Assembly: GCF_015230015.1 (NCBI RefSeq)
Contig: NZ_JAAKZC010000001.1
Location: forward strand, 1 to 64,000
Source: Campylobacter concisus
Lineage (GTDB): Bacteria > Campylobacterota > Campylobacteria > Campylobacterales > Campylobacteraceae
Direction: 5' to 3'
Length of the DNA stretch: 64,000 nt
Shown piece by piece: positions 62,904-64,000 of this stretch; within the stretch, counting starts at the first letter, position 1; every line of letters starts with the position of its first letter. The notes below the pieces were generated by a model that was not told the DNA's origin, searched no databases, and saw nothing but the letters and a program-made list of their open reading frames with translations. The position numbers and the translations under genes are program-made.

Positions 62904-63833
62904 TTAAATGCTATAAGTCTGTCCTGCATAAAGTATAAAAACCCTAAGCAATAAAACGCCAACGACTGCTGCAAATGAGCCAAGGTAGAAGCTAAATTTC
63001 ATCTTGCCAAGTGCGAAATTTAAAACAAGAGGCAAGACAAAGCCAACTAAAACAACCCCAAGCCAGAAGAAATTTGCCCAAACGCCACTATAAAATGCAA
63101 CTGCCGCGCCTTGCTGATAGCTTGAGCCAAGCAAAAGTGAGACAAAAAGCATTAATATAAGCAAAATTTCAGCACATAATACATAAAACTCCACGCCATG
63201 AAGCGAGCTAAGGTCGCTTGAGTGTGGATCTTCTTTGAAAAATAGTGCCGCTATCAAGCTGCTGCCACTTATGCCAGCACTTAGTCCTGAAGCTATGAAA
63301 AGTGCTGGTAAAACAGCGGTGTTTAAAAGTGGAAATCTAATAAGCACCGAGATCAAAAAGCCTGTATATGCGCAAATGATAACCGCAAAAAGCAAGCAAA
63401 GCGCACTTAAGAGCGGATAAAGTGGCGATAAAATTTTCATCACGCCATCAAAAAAGCCACAAAATGACTTTAACTCCGCGCTAAACGCATACAAACACAT
63501 CAAAAAGCTAAGCGGTATAAAGACACAAAGTCCAGCTACACCGATAGACATAACTGATGTGAAGTTGTAATTAATCAAAATTTTCCAAAACAAAAGTGGC
63601 TTTTCAAGGTCAGCTATCAAGCAAACCATGCCAAGCATGATGCTAACAAATGCCAAAAGCGAAGCAGCCTTGAAAAATGGGCTAAAGCTCTCTTGCCTTT
63701 TGTAGCGCTTTAGAAGTATGGCAGCTATTAGCGCTCCGCCACTCATACCAGCTAGCAGAAGATAAACAGCGATCGGCCAGCCCCACTCAACTGCGTGCGA
63801 AAATGTCGCAGTGAAATTTAATGCACCATCCAT
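62904..63833 (-). CDS. NrfD-like quinol-oxidising membrane subunit
   Basis: A 309-residue protein with about eight to nine membrane helices of the NrfD/PsrC family, N-terminal NFTATFSHAVEWGWPIAVYLLLAGMSGGA and ADLEKPLLFWKILIN typical of the quinol-binding side. It passes electrons from menaquinol to an NrfC-like iron-sulfur protein, encoded immediately upstream. In mcc operons this is MccD; in nrf operons NrfD. No nrfA is visible. Confidence 0.88.
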   Translation of the reverse strand: MDGALNFTATFSHAVEWGWPIAVYLLLAGMSGGALIAAILLKRYKRQESFSPFFKAASLLAFVSIMLGMVCLIADLEKPLLFWKILINYNFTSVMSIGVAGLCVFIPLSFLMCLYAFSAELKSFCGFFDGVMKILSPLYPLLSALCLLFAVIICAYTGFLISVLIRFPLLNTAVLPALFIASGLSAGISGSSLIAALFFKEDPHSSDLSSLHGVEFYVLCAEILLILMLFVSLLLGSSYQQGAAVAFYSGVWANFFWLGVVLVGFVLPLVLNFALGKMKFSFYLGSFAAVVGVLLLRVFILYAGQTYSI

Positions 63834-63834
63834 C

Positions 63835-64000
63835 TTACACCCCCGCTTTTACTTTAGGAATATATCTAAGGCTTGGTTTTGTGCCAAGTTCTGCTCTTAG
63901 CCTTATGCTATCTTTGACAGCTAAAAGCTGGCTAATGTGCGAGCTCTCATCGTTTAAATCACCAAATACCAAAGCCTCATATCTGCACGCCTCAACGCAG
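63835..64000 (-). CDS. NrfC-like 4Fe-4S ferredoxin, C-terminal end (cut by window edge)
   Basis: The minus-strand frame ending at the TAA at 63835-63837 reads CVEACRYEALVFGDLNDESS and ends LRYIPKVKAGV. The Cys pattern CVEAC followed by ALVFGDLNDESS is the end of NrfC/PsrB-type four-cluster ferredoxins. The rest lies beyond the right edge. The gene precedes the NrfD-like gene by 1 base, so the two form an electron-transfer pair. Only about 54 residues are visible. Confidence 0.85.
   Translation of the reverse strand, partial: CVEACRYEALVFGDLNDESSHISQLLAVKDSIRLRAELGTKPSLRYIPKVKAGV

Noticed and set aside
55038-64000. Nitrous oxide (nos) or nitrite (nrf) reductase operon
   Set aside because: NosL, NrfC and NrfD could suggest these, but nosZ, nosD and nrfA are missing and CcsBA plus NrfCD plus NosL fits the mcc type better. 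The decisive gene lies outside the window.
1-64000. tRNA, rRNA or insertion sequence genes
   Set aside because: No cloverleaf, T-loop-like GGTTCGA context in a gap, rRNA block or transposase was noticed; a dedicated scan could still find a small RNA.

Overview
The window looks like chromosomal DNA from a Campylobacter, most likely of the oral or gut C. concisus type. This is inferred from gene families: a DsbA/DsbI pair, a desulforubrerythrin, an RNase J with a long basic N-terminal extension, a NosL/NrfCD/CcsBA respiratory block, the strong A+T bias and the great abundance of AAATTT. No tRNA, rRNA, CRISPR array or intact insertion sequence was seen.

Bases 1-21563 are an accessory surface-protein locus. 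Seven genes, all on the minus strand, encode secreted repeat proteins. Six share a LapA-like N-terminal retention module, and five of those carry a di-alanine (T/S)AAG site followed by a conserved GVSLG.ASF.(E/Q)GGHY segment. The bodies differ: Calx-beta/Ig-like domains, GxGxD-rich solenoid repeats, a PA14-like domain, or 99-residue Ig-like repeats. The tails look like type I secretion signals. Two members are unusual: a 170-residue protein that is little more than retention module plus tail, and a 468-residue protein without a retention module. Five of the seven genes have the same palindrome, ATTGTAC-N4-GTACAAT or a close variant, 48-67 bases before the start codon; the other two do not. ilvD and thiD (11.0-13.5 kb) interrupt the array. 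A Cache-type histidine kinase and an OmpR-type regulator lie at its right edge (22.1-24.4 kb). No type I secretion, LapD or LapG gene is in the window.

Bases 24.4-33.4 kb hold dsbA/dsbI, a YafQ-like toxin-antitoxin pair, desulforubrerythrin, several small exported proteins, a tannase-like esterase, two short-chain dehydrogenase-type proteins and an iron-type alcohol dehydrogenase. Bases 33.4-40.6 kb carry both ribonucleotide reductases: anaerobic nrdD, with its glycyl-radical segment encoded as a separate 56-residue gene, nrdG, and aerobic nrdA. Between nrdD and nrdA lies a scarred junction with a decayed toxin-antitoxin pair, a duplicate of the exported protein at 28.8 kb and what looks like a conjugation-protein fragment.

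Bases 41-54.4 kb are housekeeping genes: purB, an RluA-type synthase, rlmN with a small overlapping membrane protein, a nucleoside phosphorylase-like protein, hisF, a large UPF1-like helicase, ksgA, rnj, kdsD and rluB. From 54.4 kb to the right edge is a Sel1-repeat gene and then a long minus-strand operon: NrfC-like ferredoxin (cut by the edge), NrfD-like protein, CcsBA haem lyase, Sel1 protein, NosL, an ABC exporter, a polytopic CPYC protein and a second NosL-like protein. Its composition best fits the later part of an mcc-type sulfite respiration operon, with the octahaem reductase expected just outside the window.
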